From an uncultured Collinsella sp. (GTDB lineage Bacteria; Actinomycetota; Coriobacteriia; Coriobacteriales; Coriobacteriaceae): a DNA stretch of 15,314 bases. The translations under genes and the position numbers were made by a program. Where the stretch lies: the NCBI GenBank assembly GCA_902491055.1, contig CABUGI010000041.1:1-15314 (forward strand). The letters run 5' to 3'. The notes below the pieces were generated by a model. That model saw only the letters and a list, made by a program, of their open reading frames with translations. It was not told where the DNA came from and made no database searches. Positions 1 through 8,600 of the stretch are shown piece by piece. Within the stretch, counting starts at the first letter, position 1. Each line of letters begins with the position of its first letter.

Positions 1-315
1 ACCATCGCCGCCGGCGCCAACGCCATCATCTGGACGCCGCCTTCGGCCCAGCAGCTACAGACCGACATGATGCAGCGTTATCGCAAGATGAAGGAAGACG
101 CCACACCTGTCATCTCGCGCGACGATGTGCCCATTATCGACCAGGTCGCCGCCGCCGAGGTCAGCCAGGTCGAGAACATGAATCCCGACGTGCCGATTCC
201 CGACGAAGTCATCGAGCGCGTTGCCCCGATCCACGAGCGCGTCGAAGAGCATCGCGCCAACCGCGGCCTCAAGCCGTCACTGCACGGCTTTTTCTTCCGC
301 GGTAAGAAACGCTAG
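1..315 (+). CDS. C-terminal part of an unrecognised protein (5' end outside window)
   Basis: The reading frame is open from the first base and stops at TAG 313-315, so only the last 104 residues are visible. I do not recognise the family. The fragment starts with a short hydrophobic stretch (GANAIIWTPP). A charged, probably helical part rich in Met/Gln/Lys follows, then an acidic, Pro/Val-rich region with many Asp-Val and Glu-Arg-Val steps (VPIPDEVIERV), and a basic end (FFRGKKR). The codon use, with C/G at third positions, matches the neighbouring genes and supports real coding. A strong terminator follows 10 nt after the stop, so this is the last gene of its transcription unit. It converges on the DegV gene. 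The visible part does not allow a functional call. Confidence 0.75.
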   Translation, partial: TIAAGANAIIWTPPSAQQLQTDMMQRYRKMKEDATPVISRDDVPIIDQVAAAEVSQVENMNPDVPIPDEVIERVAPIHERVEEHRANRGLKPSLHGFFFRGKKR

Positions 316-325
316 CAAACATCTT

Positions 326-363
326 GGCCCGCCCCACAAACGTGAGGCGGGCCGTTTTCGTTT
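326..363 (+). terminator. Rho-independent terminator of the left-edge gene
   Basis: GGCCCGCC (326-333) pairs perfectly with GGCGGGCC (346-353). An inner CAC/GTG helix (335-337/342-344) closes an AAAC tetraloop. The stem is followed by GTTTTCGTTT (354-363). On the minus strand there is no T run after the stem, so it should end the plus-strand gene and work poorly for the converging degV transcript. Confidence 0.88.
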
Positions 364-394
364 GAGCAATCATGCAGTGACGTGATGGAACGAA

Positions 395-1285
395 TTAATC
401 CACGCGCTTGTCGCCCATAAAGAAGAGCGCCACCGTACCAGGTCCAGTGTGCGAACCGATCAGAGCACCGATATTGTTGATCTCAATCTTGCCTTTGAGC
501 TGCGGAACCTGTTCCTCAATCAGCGCCGCAACTGCCTCGGCATCCTCGCGGCACGCCGAGTGCGACATGATGCACTTACCCGAATAATCCGCACCGTCCT
601 GCACGTGTGCCGTCATGGTCTTAGCCATCTCGGAAATCGCGCGCTTCTTAGTGCGAATTTTCTCACGTGGCGACAGCTTACCTTCGCAATCGACCGTCAT
701 AAGCGGGCAAATCTTAAGCGCCGTGCCAATGATCGCGCTCGCAGCCGAAATGCGACCGCCGCGTAGGTAGCTCGACAGATCGGTCGAGAAGAACCAGTGG
801 TGCAGGTTGAGCTTGTGCTCCTCGATCCAGGCAGCCGTCTCGTCGAGTGAAGCCCCGCTATCGCGCACGTCGGCGGCATATTCCAGCAACAGGCCAAAGC
901 CCGAAGACGCCGCCAGCGAATCGATGACGCGCACCTTGCCGCCCTGGGGATAGCGATCCGCGAGCATCTGCGCCGCAACGCAGGCCGATCCATACGTGCC
1001 CGAAATACCCGACGACAACGCCAAGTGCAGCACGTCTTTACCCTCGGCAACAAACGGCTCCCAAAACTCCTCGTACTCACCCACGCTCACCTGAGACGTC
1101 TTGGGCATGGTGCCCGCGGCAATCTGGGCAAAAAACTCGTCCGGCGTAATCGACTGATACAGATCGTCCGTATAGACAACATCGTCGATCTCGTAATGAA
1201 AACGCACGACAGGGATATTGCGCGACGCAAAGAACTCACGGGTTCGGTCGGCGGCGGATTCACAGGTCAGGACAAAATCACTCAT
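395..1285 (-). CDS. DegV family protein (fatty-acid-binding)
   Basis: The product has 296 residues, typical for the DegV family (about 280-290). Family members bind a fatty acid between two alpha/beta domains. In Firmicutes, FakB-type members present it to the FakA kinase for phospholipid synthesis; no FakA gene is visible here. Recognisable features are the N-terminal MSDFVLTCESAAD strand-loop, the ligand-loop motif KTSQVSVGEYEEFW, SSGISGTYGSA after the next strand, and a GGRIS motif (LRGGRISAASAI). The C-terminal HTGPGTVALFFMG matches the usual GxHxGPG..G ending. I chose the ATG at 1285 because AAGGAG lies 6 nt before it. The ATG at 1303 has no ribosome site and would fall almost at the predicted transcription start. 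It is transcribed alone. Whether it is a FakB or another DegV subtype cannot be decided from the sequence. Confidence 0.93.
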   Translation of the reverse strand: MSDFVLTCESAADRTREFFASRNIPVVRFHYEIDDVVYTDDLYQSITPDEFFAQIAAGTMPKTSQVSVGEYEEFWEPFVAEGKDVLHLALSSGISGTYGSACVAAQMLADRYPQGGKVRVIDSLAASSGFGLLLEYAADVRDSGASLDETAAWIEEHKLNLHHWFFSTDLSSYLRGGRISAASAIIGTALKICPLMTVDCEGKLSPREKIRTKKRAISEMAKTMTAHVQDGADYSGKCIMSHSACREDAEAVAALIEEQVPQLKGKIEINNIGALIGSHTGPGTVALFFMGDKRVD

Positions 1286-1313
1286 ATGAGGCTCCTTACT
1301 CATTGCTGCGCAA

Positions 1314-1322
1314 ATTATCGCA
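1314..1322 (-). promoter_or_regulatory. Probable extended -10 promoter of the DegV gene
   Basis: Read on the minus strand this is TGCGATAAT, an extended -10 element with 5 of 6 matches to TATAAT. The -35 position has no good hexamer, which is common with an extended -10. Transcription would begin near 1307, giving a leader of about 22 nt that contains the AAGGAG site for the ATG at 1285. This agrees with the start chosen for that gene. Confidence 0.45.
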
Positions 1323-1548
1323 CAGTGAGCCTACATACGGTACATATGTCCACTATTTACCAAATCGAACCAAAAATAGCGAACATCTTTACCACCATCG
1401 TTTCCACCGACCCCACGCATAAATATCTGAGAAAACACCCTCTGTCGTCTCCACCCAACCGACACATCTACCTTCACTAAATCGATTTACCAAACCGTTC
1501 AGCCGACAATTCAGCCGCTGGCGCAAAATCGAAACAAAAGCGGCGCAT

Positions 1549-1578
1549 ACTGATAAACGTTTGACGCTGTTTATCAGT
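1549..1578. promoter_or_regulatory. Perfect 10-bp inverted repeat upstream of fbp (candidate operator or 5'-UTR hairpin)
   Basis: ACTGATAAAC (1549-1558) and GTTTATCAGT (1569-1578) are perfect reverse complements separated by 10 nt. The repeat ends 27 nt before the fbp start codon. A weak promoter can be drawn over it: TCGAAA (1529-1534), a 17-nt spacer, then GATAAA (1552-1557). In that case the repeat covers the -10 and +1 region, as a repressor site would. A 5'-UTR hairpin is an alternative. The rest of the 320-nt gap (1286-1605) shows only the DegV promoter and a short palindrome, ACATATGT at 1342-1349. Confidence 0.5.
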
Positions 1579-1605
1579 TTTACCAACCCCATCGGAAGGT
1601 GTTTC

Positions 1606-3522
1606 ATGGTCGCATTCGATCGCAATCCGCAAGACTTTAAGTATCTGCGCCTGCTGTCGAGACAGTTCCCCACCGAACAATCCGCATTTACCGAAATTAT
1701 CAACCTCTCGGCCATCCTCAACCTACCCAAGGGCACCGAGCATTTTATGAGCGACGTGCATGGTGAGTACGAAGCCTTTATGCACATCCTCAACAACTGC
1801 TCGGGCGTCGTGCGCGAACATGTCGACGAGATCTTTGGCGACACGCTCTCCTTTGACGAAAAGGGCGAGCTGTGTACGCTCATCTACTACCCGCGCGAGA
1901 AGATCGACCTGGTCCGCAGCCGGCGCGAGGACTCGCCAACCTGGTACAAGACGATGCTTGACCAGCTCATCATGGTCGCTCGCTCACTTTCAAGCCGCTA
2001 CACGCGCTCCAAAGTGCGCAAGGCCATCCCGCGCGACTACGCCTACATCATCGACGAGTTGTTGCACACGCACCCGGACGAGAACAACTATCGCGTGCGC
2101 TATCACGAGCGCATCGTGGAGTCCATCCTGGAGACCGCCAGCGCCGACGACTTTATCGAGTCGCTCGCCTCGCTCATCAAGCGCCTGGCCGTCGACCACC
2201 TGCACCTGGTGGGCGACATCTTCGACCGCGGAGGCGGCGCTGCCAAGATTATGGACCGCCTGCTCACCTACCATTCGCTCGACATCCAGTGGGGCAACCA
2301 CGACCTGCTGTGGATGGGCGCTGCGGCCGGTGAGCCCGCCTGCATCGCCACGGTGTTGCGCAACAACCTGCGCTACGACAATTACGAGATCCTCGAGAAC
2401 GATTACGGCATCTCGCTGCGTGAGCTTGTCGCCTTTGCCGATGCCACCTACACCGCCGGTGAGTCCATCACCCCGCTGATCAAGGCCATCAACGTGCTGC
2501 TCTTTAAGCTCGAGGGCCAGATTATCCAGCGCCACCCCGAGTTCGATATGACCGACCGCCTGTTACTCGACAAGATCGACCACGACACCGGCACGGTCAC
2601 GCTCGCCGACGGCAGCGTGTGGCCGCTCACGACCAACGACTTCCCCACCGTCGACCCGGCGGACCCCTACACGCTCACGTCTCAGGAGCAGCACATCATC
2701 GACAAGCTCGTGTCCGAGTTTGTCACCGCCGATCACCTGCATCGCCATATCGATTTCCTCTACACCCACGGCTCGATGTACAAGGTCGCCAACGGCAACC
2801 TGCTCTTCCACGGCTGCGTTCCACTCAACGAAGACGGCACCTTCAGCAGCATGGACTGCCTGGGCACCTGGCACGCTGGCCGCGATTATCTCGATTTTTG
2901 CGACCACATCGCCCGCCGCGCGTGGCGCGTGGGCGACCGCGATGCCCTCGACTGGATGTGGTACCTGTGGATTGGCTTCAATTCACCCGCCAGCGGACGC
3001 CTGGTGCGTACCTTTGAGCGCGCCTATATCGCCGATAAGAGCACCTGGGTCGAGCCGATGGACCCGTACTTTACGCTTACCAAGTCGCCCTCGGTCTGCG
3101 ATGATATCATGCGCGAGTTTGGCGTCGCGGCCATGGCATGCTCGCCGACCGGCCACATCATCAACGGCCACACGCCCGTTAAAACCACCAAGGGTGAGCA
3201 GCCCATCCGCGCCGAGGGCAAGCTACTGGTCATCGATGGCGGCTTCTGCCGCGCTTACCATCCCAAGACGGGCATCGCCGGCTATACGCTCATCTCGAGC
3301 TCGCGCGGCTGCCGCCTCAAGTCGCACCGGGCCTTTACGACGGTTGCCGAGGCACTCACGCGCAACGTGGACATCGAGAGCGAGACCAACCGTTTTGACC
3401 AAGCAGACCGTCGCCGCATGGTGAGCGACACCGATACTGGCGCCAAGATTCGCAGCCAGATCCAGGACCTGCGCCAGCTGCTCGATGCATATAGAAACGG
3501 TGCTATCGAGGAGCGCGCCTAG
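1606..3522 (+). CDS. fbp: Fructose-1,6-bisphosphatase, class III
   Basis: The product hydrolyses fructose 1,6-bisphosphate to fructose 6-phosphate, the committed gluconeogenic step, in the cytoplasm. It has 638 residues, the usual size for the Firmicutes-type class III enzyme (about 640-670), and resembles Bacillus subtilis Fbp along its length. Metallophosphatase motifs are in order: SDVHGEY (D50, H52), GDIFDRG (about 203-209), WGNHDLLW (N231, H232) and NGHTPVK (about 520-526), followed by IDGGFCRAY and TGIAGYTL. The N-terminal EIINL.AILNLPKGTEHF is characteristic of the class. I chose the ATG at 1606 because GGAAGG lies 6 nt upstream; the in-frame TTG at 1561 lies inside an inverted repeat and has no ribosome site. 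The gene is followed after 78 nt, on the same strand, by a gtrA-like gene. Confidence 0.97.
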   Translation: MVAFDRNPQDFKYLRLLSRQFPTEQSAFTEIINLSAILNLPKGTEHFMSDVHGEYEAFMHILNNCSGVVREHVDEIFGDTLSFDEKGELCTLIYYPREKIDLVRSRREDSPTWYKTMLDQLIMVARSLSSRYTRSKVRKAIPRDYAYIIDELLHTHPDENNYRVRYHERIVESILETASADDFIESLASLIKRLAVDHLHLVGDIFDRGGGAAKIMDRLLTYHSLDIQWGNHDLLWMGAAAGEPACIATVLRNNLRYDNYEILENDYGISLRELVAFADATYTAGESITPLIKAINVLLFKLEGQIIQRHPEFDMTDRLLLDKIDHDTGTVTLADGSVWPLTTNDFPTVDPADPYTLTSQEQHIIDKLVSEFVTADHLHRHIDFLYTHGSMYKVANGNLLFHGCVPLNEDGTFSSMDCLGTWHAGRDYLDFCDHIARRAWRVGDRDALDWMWYLWIGFNSPASGRLVRTFERAYIADKSTWVEPMDPYFTLTKSPSVCDDIMREFGVAAMACSPTGHIINGHTPVKTTKGEQPIRAEGKLLVIDGGFCRAYHPKTGIAGYTLISSSRGCRLKSHRAFTTVAEALTRNVDIESETNRFDQADRRRMVSDTDTGAKIRSQIQDLRQLLDAYRNGAIEERA

Positions 3523-3528
3523 CACCAC

Positions 3529-3583
3529 CCGCGGGGATTGGCTAAACTTGCTAAGTTTGTCATCCCCGCGGCGCTTCGGCGCC
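3529..3583 (+). promoter_or_regulatory. Two competing hairpins between fbp and the first gtrA-like gene
   Basis: The first hairpin has an outer stem CCGCGGGGAT (3529-3538) paired with ATCCCCGCGG (3562-3571) and an inner stem AAACTT/AAGTTT (3544-3549/3553-3558). The second is GGCGC-TTCG-GCGCC (3570-3583), a stable tetraloop hairpin that shares two bases with the first. Neither is followed by a T run, so this is not a standard terminator. It could trim or stabilise the fbp message or attenuate reading into the next gene. Confidence 0.55.
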
Positions 3584-3600
3584 AGCTTAAGGCAGGTACC

Positions 3601-3996
3601 ATGCAAAAGCTCCTTGCGCAGATTATGAAATTTGGCGTCGTCGGTGTCATTGCCACGGTTATCGACTTTGGCATTATGAATCTGCTCCACTACGGTCTGG
3701 GCCTCAACATCCTAATCGCCAACACCAGCGGCTTTATCATCTCACTCATCTTTAACTACCTCGCAAGCATGAAATACGTGTTTGCGCACAAGGAAGGCAT
3801 GAGCCGCCGCCGCGAGTTCATCATCTTTGTCGTGCTGTCCGTGATCGGTTTGGTGCTCAACGATGGCATCGTGCTGGCGCTCAACGCCGGCCTGGGACTC
3901 GAGGCCAATATCGCCAAGATCTGCGCCACCGCGCTTGTCATGGTCTACAACTTTGTGACCCGAAAAATCTTCCTGGAGGGCGACGAGACAAAATAG
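3601..3996 (+). CDS. GtrA family integral membrane protein (copy 1)
   Basis: The product is a 131-residue protein of the GtrA-like family (PF04138), close to the usual 120-140 residues. It has four predicted transmembrane segments, at about 10-28, 36-58, 70-95 and 103-123. The family hallmarks are present: FGVVG..AT.IDF at the start of the first helix, FNYLASMKYVF in the second, and VMVYNFVTRKIFL in the last. Family members are thought to help move lipid-linked sugars across the membrane or to act with glycosyltransferases in cell-surface glycan modification; the substrate here is unknown. I chose the ATG at 3601, preceded by an AAGG/AGGT purine stretch. An in-frame TTG at 3538 would add a stretch encoded within the intergenic hairpins. 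It lies downstream of fbp and is closely similar to the next gene. Confidence 0.92.
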   Translation: MQKLLAQIMKFGVVGVIATVIDFGIMNLLHYGLGLNILIANTSGFIISLIFNYLASMKYVFAHKEGMSRRREFIIFVVLSVIGLVLNDGIVLALNAGLGLEANIAKICATALVMVYNFVTRKIFLEGDETK

Positions 3997-4020
3997 CTCG
4001 AAACCCCTGCAGCATTACGG

Positions 4021-4064
4021 CGCCCACGGACGACGCGCACTCAGCGCAGTATCGTCCGTGGGTG
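4021..4064. other. Strong hairpin in the 219-nt gap between the two gtrA-like genes
   Basis: CCCACGGACGA (4023-4033) pairs perfectly with TCGTCCGTGGG (4052-4062), extended by one wobble and one C-G pair to 4021/4064. The loop has a further GCGC/GCGC helix (4035-4038/4044-4047). There is no T run directly after it; the nearest, TTTTT, starts about 20 nt later. It could be a weak terminator for the first gtrA-like gene or an RNA-stabilising element. Further right, TTGAAA (4108-4113) and TATAGT (4128-4133) are only 14 nt apart, so they make a doubtful promoter for the second copy. Confidence 0.5.
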
Positions 4065-4215
4065 TCGCTCGTTTACGGGCAAATTTTTAACGTTTGCGGA
4101 TTAGCTCTTGAAAATTTGGCGAGTTCATATAGTTCTTGGCAAAGACCTTACGTTTCCCTTGCAAAAGCTCTAAAGTATCCTCTGCTCGATTCATCAACGC
4201 ATTGGATGTGATTAC

Positions 4216-4623
4216 GTGCGCAAGGCGCTGGCACAACCTCATACCAAGCAGTTCCTCAAGTTTGCTGTCGTGGGTCTTATCTCCTTTGGCATCGACTGGG
4301 GCATGCTCATTGCGCTCGTCGAGCTGTTCCACCTCGACTTTTTGATGAGCACCACGGTTTCGTTTATCACGTCCGTCGTGGTCAACTACTGGCTCAGCAT
4401 GAAGTACGTGTTCGACCACCGCGAAGGCATGAGCCGCAAGCGCGAGTTCACGATCTTCACCATCCTGTCGGTGATCGGCCTGGGCCTCAACGACCTGTAT
4501 ATGTTTGTGGGCGTCACGTTTTTGAGCATCGGCTACCAAGCCATGAAGGCCATCGCCACGTTCCTCGTCACCTGGTACAACTACTTCAGCCGCCGCTTCT
4601 TCCTCGAGGGCGCACGGTCGTAG
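4216..4623 (+). CDS. GtrA family integral membrane protein (copy 2)
   Basis: The product has 135 residues and is a clear paralogue of the preceding protein. Both carry MKYVF.H.EGMSR.REF, followed by LSVIG..LND. It has four predicted membrane helices, at about 15-32, 41-63, 75-97 and 105-125, and the ending YNYFSRRFFLEG. As for copy 1, the family role is in membrane steps of surface polysaccharide or lipid-linked sugar handling; the substrate is unknown. The start is GTG at 4216. An in-frame stop at 4171-4173 and the absence of any other start codon leave it as the only candidate, although only a weak GGATG purine stretch precedes it. A strong terminator follows the stop by 26 nt. The pair probably arose by duplication. 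Whether the products pair as subunits or serve different substrates cannot be told. Confidence 0.9.
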   Translation: MRKALAQPHTKQFLKFAVVGLISFGIDWGMLIALVELFHLDFLMSTTVSFITSVVVNYWLSMKYVFDHREGMSRKREFTIFTILSVIGLGLNDLYMFVGVTFLSIGYQAMKAIATFLVTWYNYFSRRFFLEGARS

Positions 4624-4649
4624 TCGATTCACTATTTGCTTGAATGTAT

Positions 4650-4683
4650 AACCGGTTGGAATTCCCGTTCCAACCGGTTTTTT
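4650..4683 (+). terminator. Strong Rho-independent terminator of the fbp-gtrA block
   Basis: A perfect 12-bp stem, AACCGGTTGGAA (4650-4661) with TTCCAACCGGTT (4668-4679), encloses a 6-nt loop and runs into TTTTTT (4678-4683) then GTTT. It ends the plus-strand transcription unit. Confidence 0.93.
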
Positions 4684-4722
4684 GTTTGCCGTGAGACCCG
4701 GCGACCCAGTCCCATTCGCATG

Positions 4723-4760
4723 AAAAACGGGCGGTCCGGATGTTGGTCCGAACCGCCCGT
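4723..4760 (-). terminator. Rho-independent terminator of the DUF4430 operon
   Basis: Read on the minus strand, ACGGGCGGT (4760-4752) pairs with ACCGCCCGT (4735-4727). One mismatch separates this from a 4-bp inner helix with loop 4741-4746, and the stem is followed by TTTTT (4727-4723). It lies 22 nt after the stop of the second DUF4430 gene and marks the 3' end of that operon. Confidence 0.9.
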
Positions 4761-4782
4761 CTGGCGCGCTATGTCGAGGCCT

Positions 4783-5685
4783 CTAGCCCGTTACGTAATA
4801 CCAAACGACGTTGTCGCCATTGGAGAGAACGTAGTTACTGCAGGCCGTCATGGGCGTTGTGCCGTTGACGGAGTACATCCAGCCGCTCGTGCCGCCGTAC
4901 TGTTTCTCGGCCAAACCACCAATCGCAGAAACATACGTGCCGTACGATGAGCCGTGTGCGTTGACAGAAAGGCCCAGCGCGCACAGGGCATCGTAAACGG
5001 TGGCGCCTTCGTTAAAGGTAAAGGTGCCGCCAGAGGACACGGGATTGCCCACAGCGATCGATGTGACCGAAACCGTCACCGTAACGTAGTTGGACTCCTG
5101 TGAGCCGCTTTGGCTGCCCGAGGAGGCGTTTCCACCATTAGAGGATGAGGCTCCATCAGACGACTGGCCACCGCCCGAAGAAGCACCGCCAGATGCATTG
5201 GAAGTATCACCGGCTCCCGTATTTTGGGCAGCGGATTTATCGCCAGACTTCTTGCCGCCCCGGTCCTCGGACTTCTTGCTATCCGAGTTTTTGTCCGATT
5301 CCTTGTTTGAAGACTCGGAATCGTCCTTGGCGTCGTTCGAACCCTTGGGCTCGTCTTTTGCATCATTCGAAGATTTGGAATCCTTGGAACTAGCCTCGCC
5401 CGAAGCGGCAGACGAGCCAGACCCCTTGGTGTCCTTGGCGACGACGCTCTCCCCCGTCACGGTCTGAACGATCCAGTCAATGGACCAGGCGCCGCTCTCG
5501 GAAGGATGGACGAAGCCCAGCGAGACGACGATCAGAATGGTGCACGCGGCAGCAAGAACGCCAAGGAGCGCCTTGCGACGAGAGGCGGACGCCGCCGAAG
5601 CGGCGCCCTGTTGCTTTGCATCGTCGAACTGAATGAACGAGGAGTCGGGCTGTTGCCCGTTGGTCTCCTTGGGCTTATCGGGCAT
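4783..5685 (-). CDS. N-terminally anchored DUF4430-domain protein
   Basis: The product has 300 residues. A short Gln/Asp-rich cytoplasmic N terminus leads into one membrane segment (about 41-60, ALLGVLAAACTILIVVSLGF) after Arg-Arg-Lys. A long Ser/Lys/Asp-rich then Gly/Ser-rich low-complexity spacer runs over about 85-195. The C-terminal 100 residues form a DUF4430 domain (PF14478), with the signature GWMYSVNG and the ending GDNVVWYYVTG. DUF4430 resembles the C-terminal domain of animal transcobalamin and intrinsic factor, which helps hold cobalamin. The domain should sit outside the membrane, held away from it by the spacer. I chose the ATG at 5685, with AAGGG 8 nt before it; GTG at 5694 has no spacing from that site. 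The gene overlaps the upstream gene by 11 nt, implying translational coupling and shared riboswitch control. Ligand binding is inferred. Confidence 0.88.
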   Translation of the reverse strand: MPDKPKETNGQQPDSSFIQFDDAKQQGAASAASASRRKALLGVLAAACTILIVVSLGFVHPSESGAWSIDWIVQTVTGESVVAKDTKGSGSSAASGEASSKDSKSSNDAKDEPKGSNDAKDDSESSNKESDKNSDSKKSEDRGGKKSGDKSAAQNTGAGDTSNASGGASSGGGQSSDGASSSNGGNASSGSQSGSQESNYVTVTVSVTSIAVGNPVSSGGTFTFNEGATVYDALCALGLSVNAHGSSYGTYVSAIGGLAEKQYGGTSGWMYSVNGTTPMTACSNYVLSNGDNVVWYYVTG

Positions 5686-8600
5686 TACCGTCACCCTTGC
5701 CGCGCTTGGTCAGCACGAAGACGGCGATGAGCGCAAGGCCAATCACGCCGGCGGCGATGCCAACGATGGCGAGCGGGTTGGTGCCCGTCTCCTGCTCGGA
5801 AGCACCAGAGGACTTCTTAGCAGTGGTCGTGGAAGCAGCGCCCGTATCGGACTTGGAATCGGACTTCTTGTCGGACTTGCTGTCCTTCTTCTCAGACTTC
5901 TTCTCATCCTTCTTGTCGGACTTATCGGAGCCCTTCTTGTCGGACTTGTTTTCCTTGGTCTCGGTCTTGGTCGACACCGTCGTCTTGGTCACCGGCTTCT
6001 GGCCCGGGGCAATAGCGCCGCCCTTCGAGCCGGAGCCAGAACCAGCGCCAGCGCCAGTGCCGGAACCAGTACCGGTACTAGAACCGCCGCCGCCATTCGA
6101 ACCAACGCCGCCATTGCCGCCATTGGAGCCTGAACCGCCATTACCGCCAGGGTTAACGGCATTCTTGGTCCACTTGGCATACAACGTCAGGTCGGCCGTC
6201 ACCGGCGTACTGAAGTCATACGCCTGCGTGCAAGCCTCATCGGTATACCAACCGCCGAAAGTGTAGCCATCGCGCGTCGGATCGACCGGCTTGACCAGCT
6301 TGCCATCGGCCGTAGCAACAAACTTAGTGTCGCAAGCAGACCCGCCGTTGGAGTTAAAGGCAACCGTCCAAGACTCGACAGCTCCAAGTTTAAACAGCGT
6401 GCCCGAATCATTAATGTAGTAGAGATTGCCAGAAGCATCGGCAATGACCGGAGAGTCACAGTACTGGTAATGGCCAGCCGCATCATAAATCTGCGTCGCC
6501 TCTGCATCGCCGAGCGTATAGCGATACACGCCACCACCAGCAGAGTAGTTGACGTAATCCTTGCTATCCGCGCTGTTAACGGTGAAGTACACATAGGTCT
6601 TGCCGCCCTGAACACTCACCAGCGGAGTAGCAGCAATACCGTTGAGGCCAGCCGGCAGCGCCTTGCCGTCGGCAGCAGCGACCATCGTGGTCTTACCCGT
6701 CTTCAGGTTATAGAGAACCAGAGCAGAGCCAGTAGCCGTCTGTCCGCCGACAATCAGATTGTCACCAGACACCGCAGGGGCGCTCAGATTATTCGTAAGG
6801 CCCAGATCAACCGTCTTCTGTTCACTCAGCACGCCCTTCGCCGAAAGCGAAATCACATGGAGCTTTCCGTCGTGCGTCATCTGATAGAAGGTCGAACCAT
6901 TGGACGGATCGGCAATGCAATCGGCATTTGCGACAGCGCCGAGCTTCATGGTCGAAACGACATCGCCCGTCGTCTTATCAATGCACTTAAGCGTACCCGC
7001 GCTCGTAGGAACGATGGCATACTTATCCGTCAAAGCCGCACCAGTCCAGTAATAGCCCTCGGCAGGGTCGATGTTCTGCCAAGAAACTTCGCCCGTGGCA
7101 ATCTTAATGCGCGCAAAGGAGCCGTTGCCGTAGGTCGCGTTGTAATTCTCGTCATACGAAATATCGACCGAGCCTACATAGACGTACTCGCCGTCCGAAA
7201 CGACGGTGCAGGAGCTCTGCGTCAAGTCCGTCAAACCAGGCGTCAGCCACTTGCAGATCAGCTTGTCTGCAGTAATCGCCTGGACCGCACCGCCGTTGAG
7301 CGGAACGATGATAAGGCCATTGGTATAGATCGGACGAGAGGTATAGCTCACCTTGGAGGCAAGCGGCGCAGAGGCAACCTTTTTGCCCGTGGACGAATCG
7401 ATCTTGATGAGCTCGTTCTCGGTCGCGATGTACACAAAGCCGTTGGCGATGACAGGTTCGCTGCAGTTGGCATACTGCTGACCAGACTCGGCCTTCCAAT
7501 CGAAGGCCCACTTAAGACCGGCGGCCTGCGCAGGCGTCTTGGCATCCGTTACGGTCGAACCGTTGCCACTGTTGCCGTAGCCGGCCCACTCGGCATCCCA
7601 ATCAGGAGTCGTCGCACTCGGGTCCACGACAACCTTGTCGGGATCGGGCATGGGCGAATCGTCGGTGGTATAGGCAAGCGTGACCTTATCGCCGCTCTTG
7701 AGCGTAATCTGATTGGCGCAGAGTAAGGAGGGCTCTCCATTGATATACAGGTGCCAATATTTATTGGTCGCAGCATCATAACCGTACGACTTGTCTTCGA
7801 ACGGCGATTTGATGGAATTGAGGAACCAGTACTCGCCACTCTGGGAGCCGTTGTACGTAACGCCCTTGGCCTTCAGAACCGTCTCAATAAGGTTCTGGGC
7901 AGTAGAGCCTTCAGGCAAAGAAACACTGCTTGCCGAGCCCCAGCGAGTATTGTTGCCGTTGACATCGGGACCGATAACATCGGCGGATCCAAGCACCTGA
8001 CCGGGGAGGGCATCGGCGTCAGCACCATACATAAAGGTGACGGCGTCACCCTCCTGGAGCTTGTAGGCACCGGCGCCAACGTCGGCGAACTTGCCATTTA
8101 CGTAGAAGCGCCAATAGCTCTTGGTCGCAGCATCCCAGCCATAGGACTTACTGTCGAACGGCGAAGTAATACCGTTGAGGAACCAGCCCCAAGACGATTC
8201 GCTAGCATCGAGCTTAAGGCCGGTCTGCTCAAGGAGATCCTTGGCAGTAGAGCCCGCCTTGAGACTCGTCTGACCCGTCGAAGCCCAAACCTGCTGCTTG
8301 CCGTCCTTGTCCTTACCGAGAACCTGAACAGAAGCATGGACAGAATCGGACGGCAACTGGTCGCCCCAGCCACCGTAGAACCACGTGACGGTATCGCCGG
8401 CATGGATGGTGACATTGTCCGCCGTATAGTCACTCGACTTGCCGTTGATAAACAGCTGCCAATAGGTCGAATAATCTTGGGGCGTACCCAGCTCAACACC
8501 GTTGTACTTAAGGCTCAGAATGAAGGAGCCCGCAGCAACGGCGTCAATATCATTCGCCTCGAGCGCGACCTTCGTAAGGTCAAGCGCGCTCGAGCCGGAC

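Noticed and set aside
4087..4632. A 181-codon minus-strand frame opposite the second gtrA-like gene.
   Set aside because: The plus strand encodes a clear GtrA paralogue with four membrane helices. The antisense product is highly charged and without motifs.
5240..5960. Purine/pyrimidine-biased repetitive DNA in the two spacer regions (for example 5250-5400 and 5840-5960), considered as tandem repeats.
   Set aside because: The periodicity follows from Lys/Ser/Asp/Gly-rich spacer codons, with no exact repeat unit. It is explained by the proteins.
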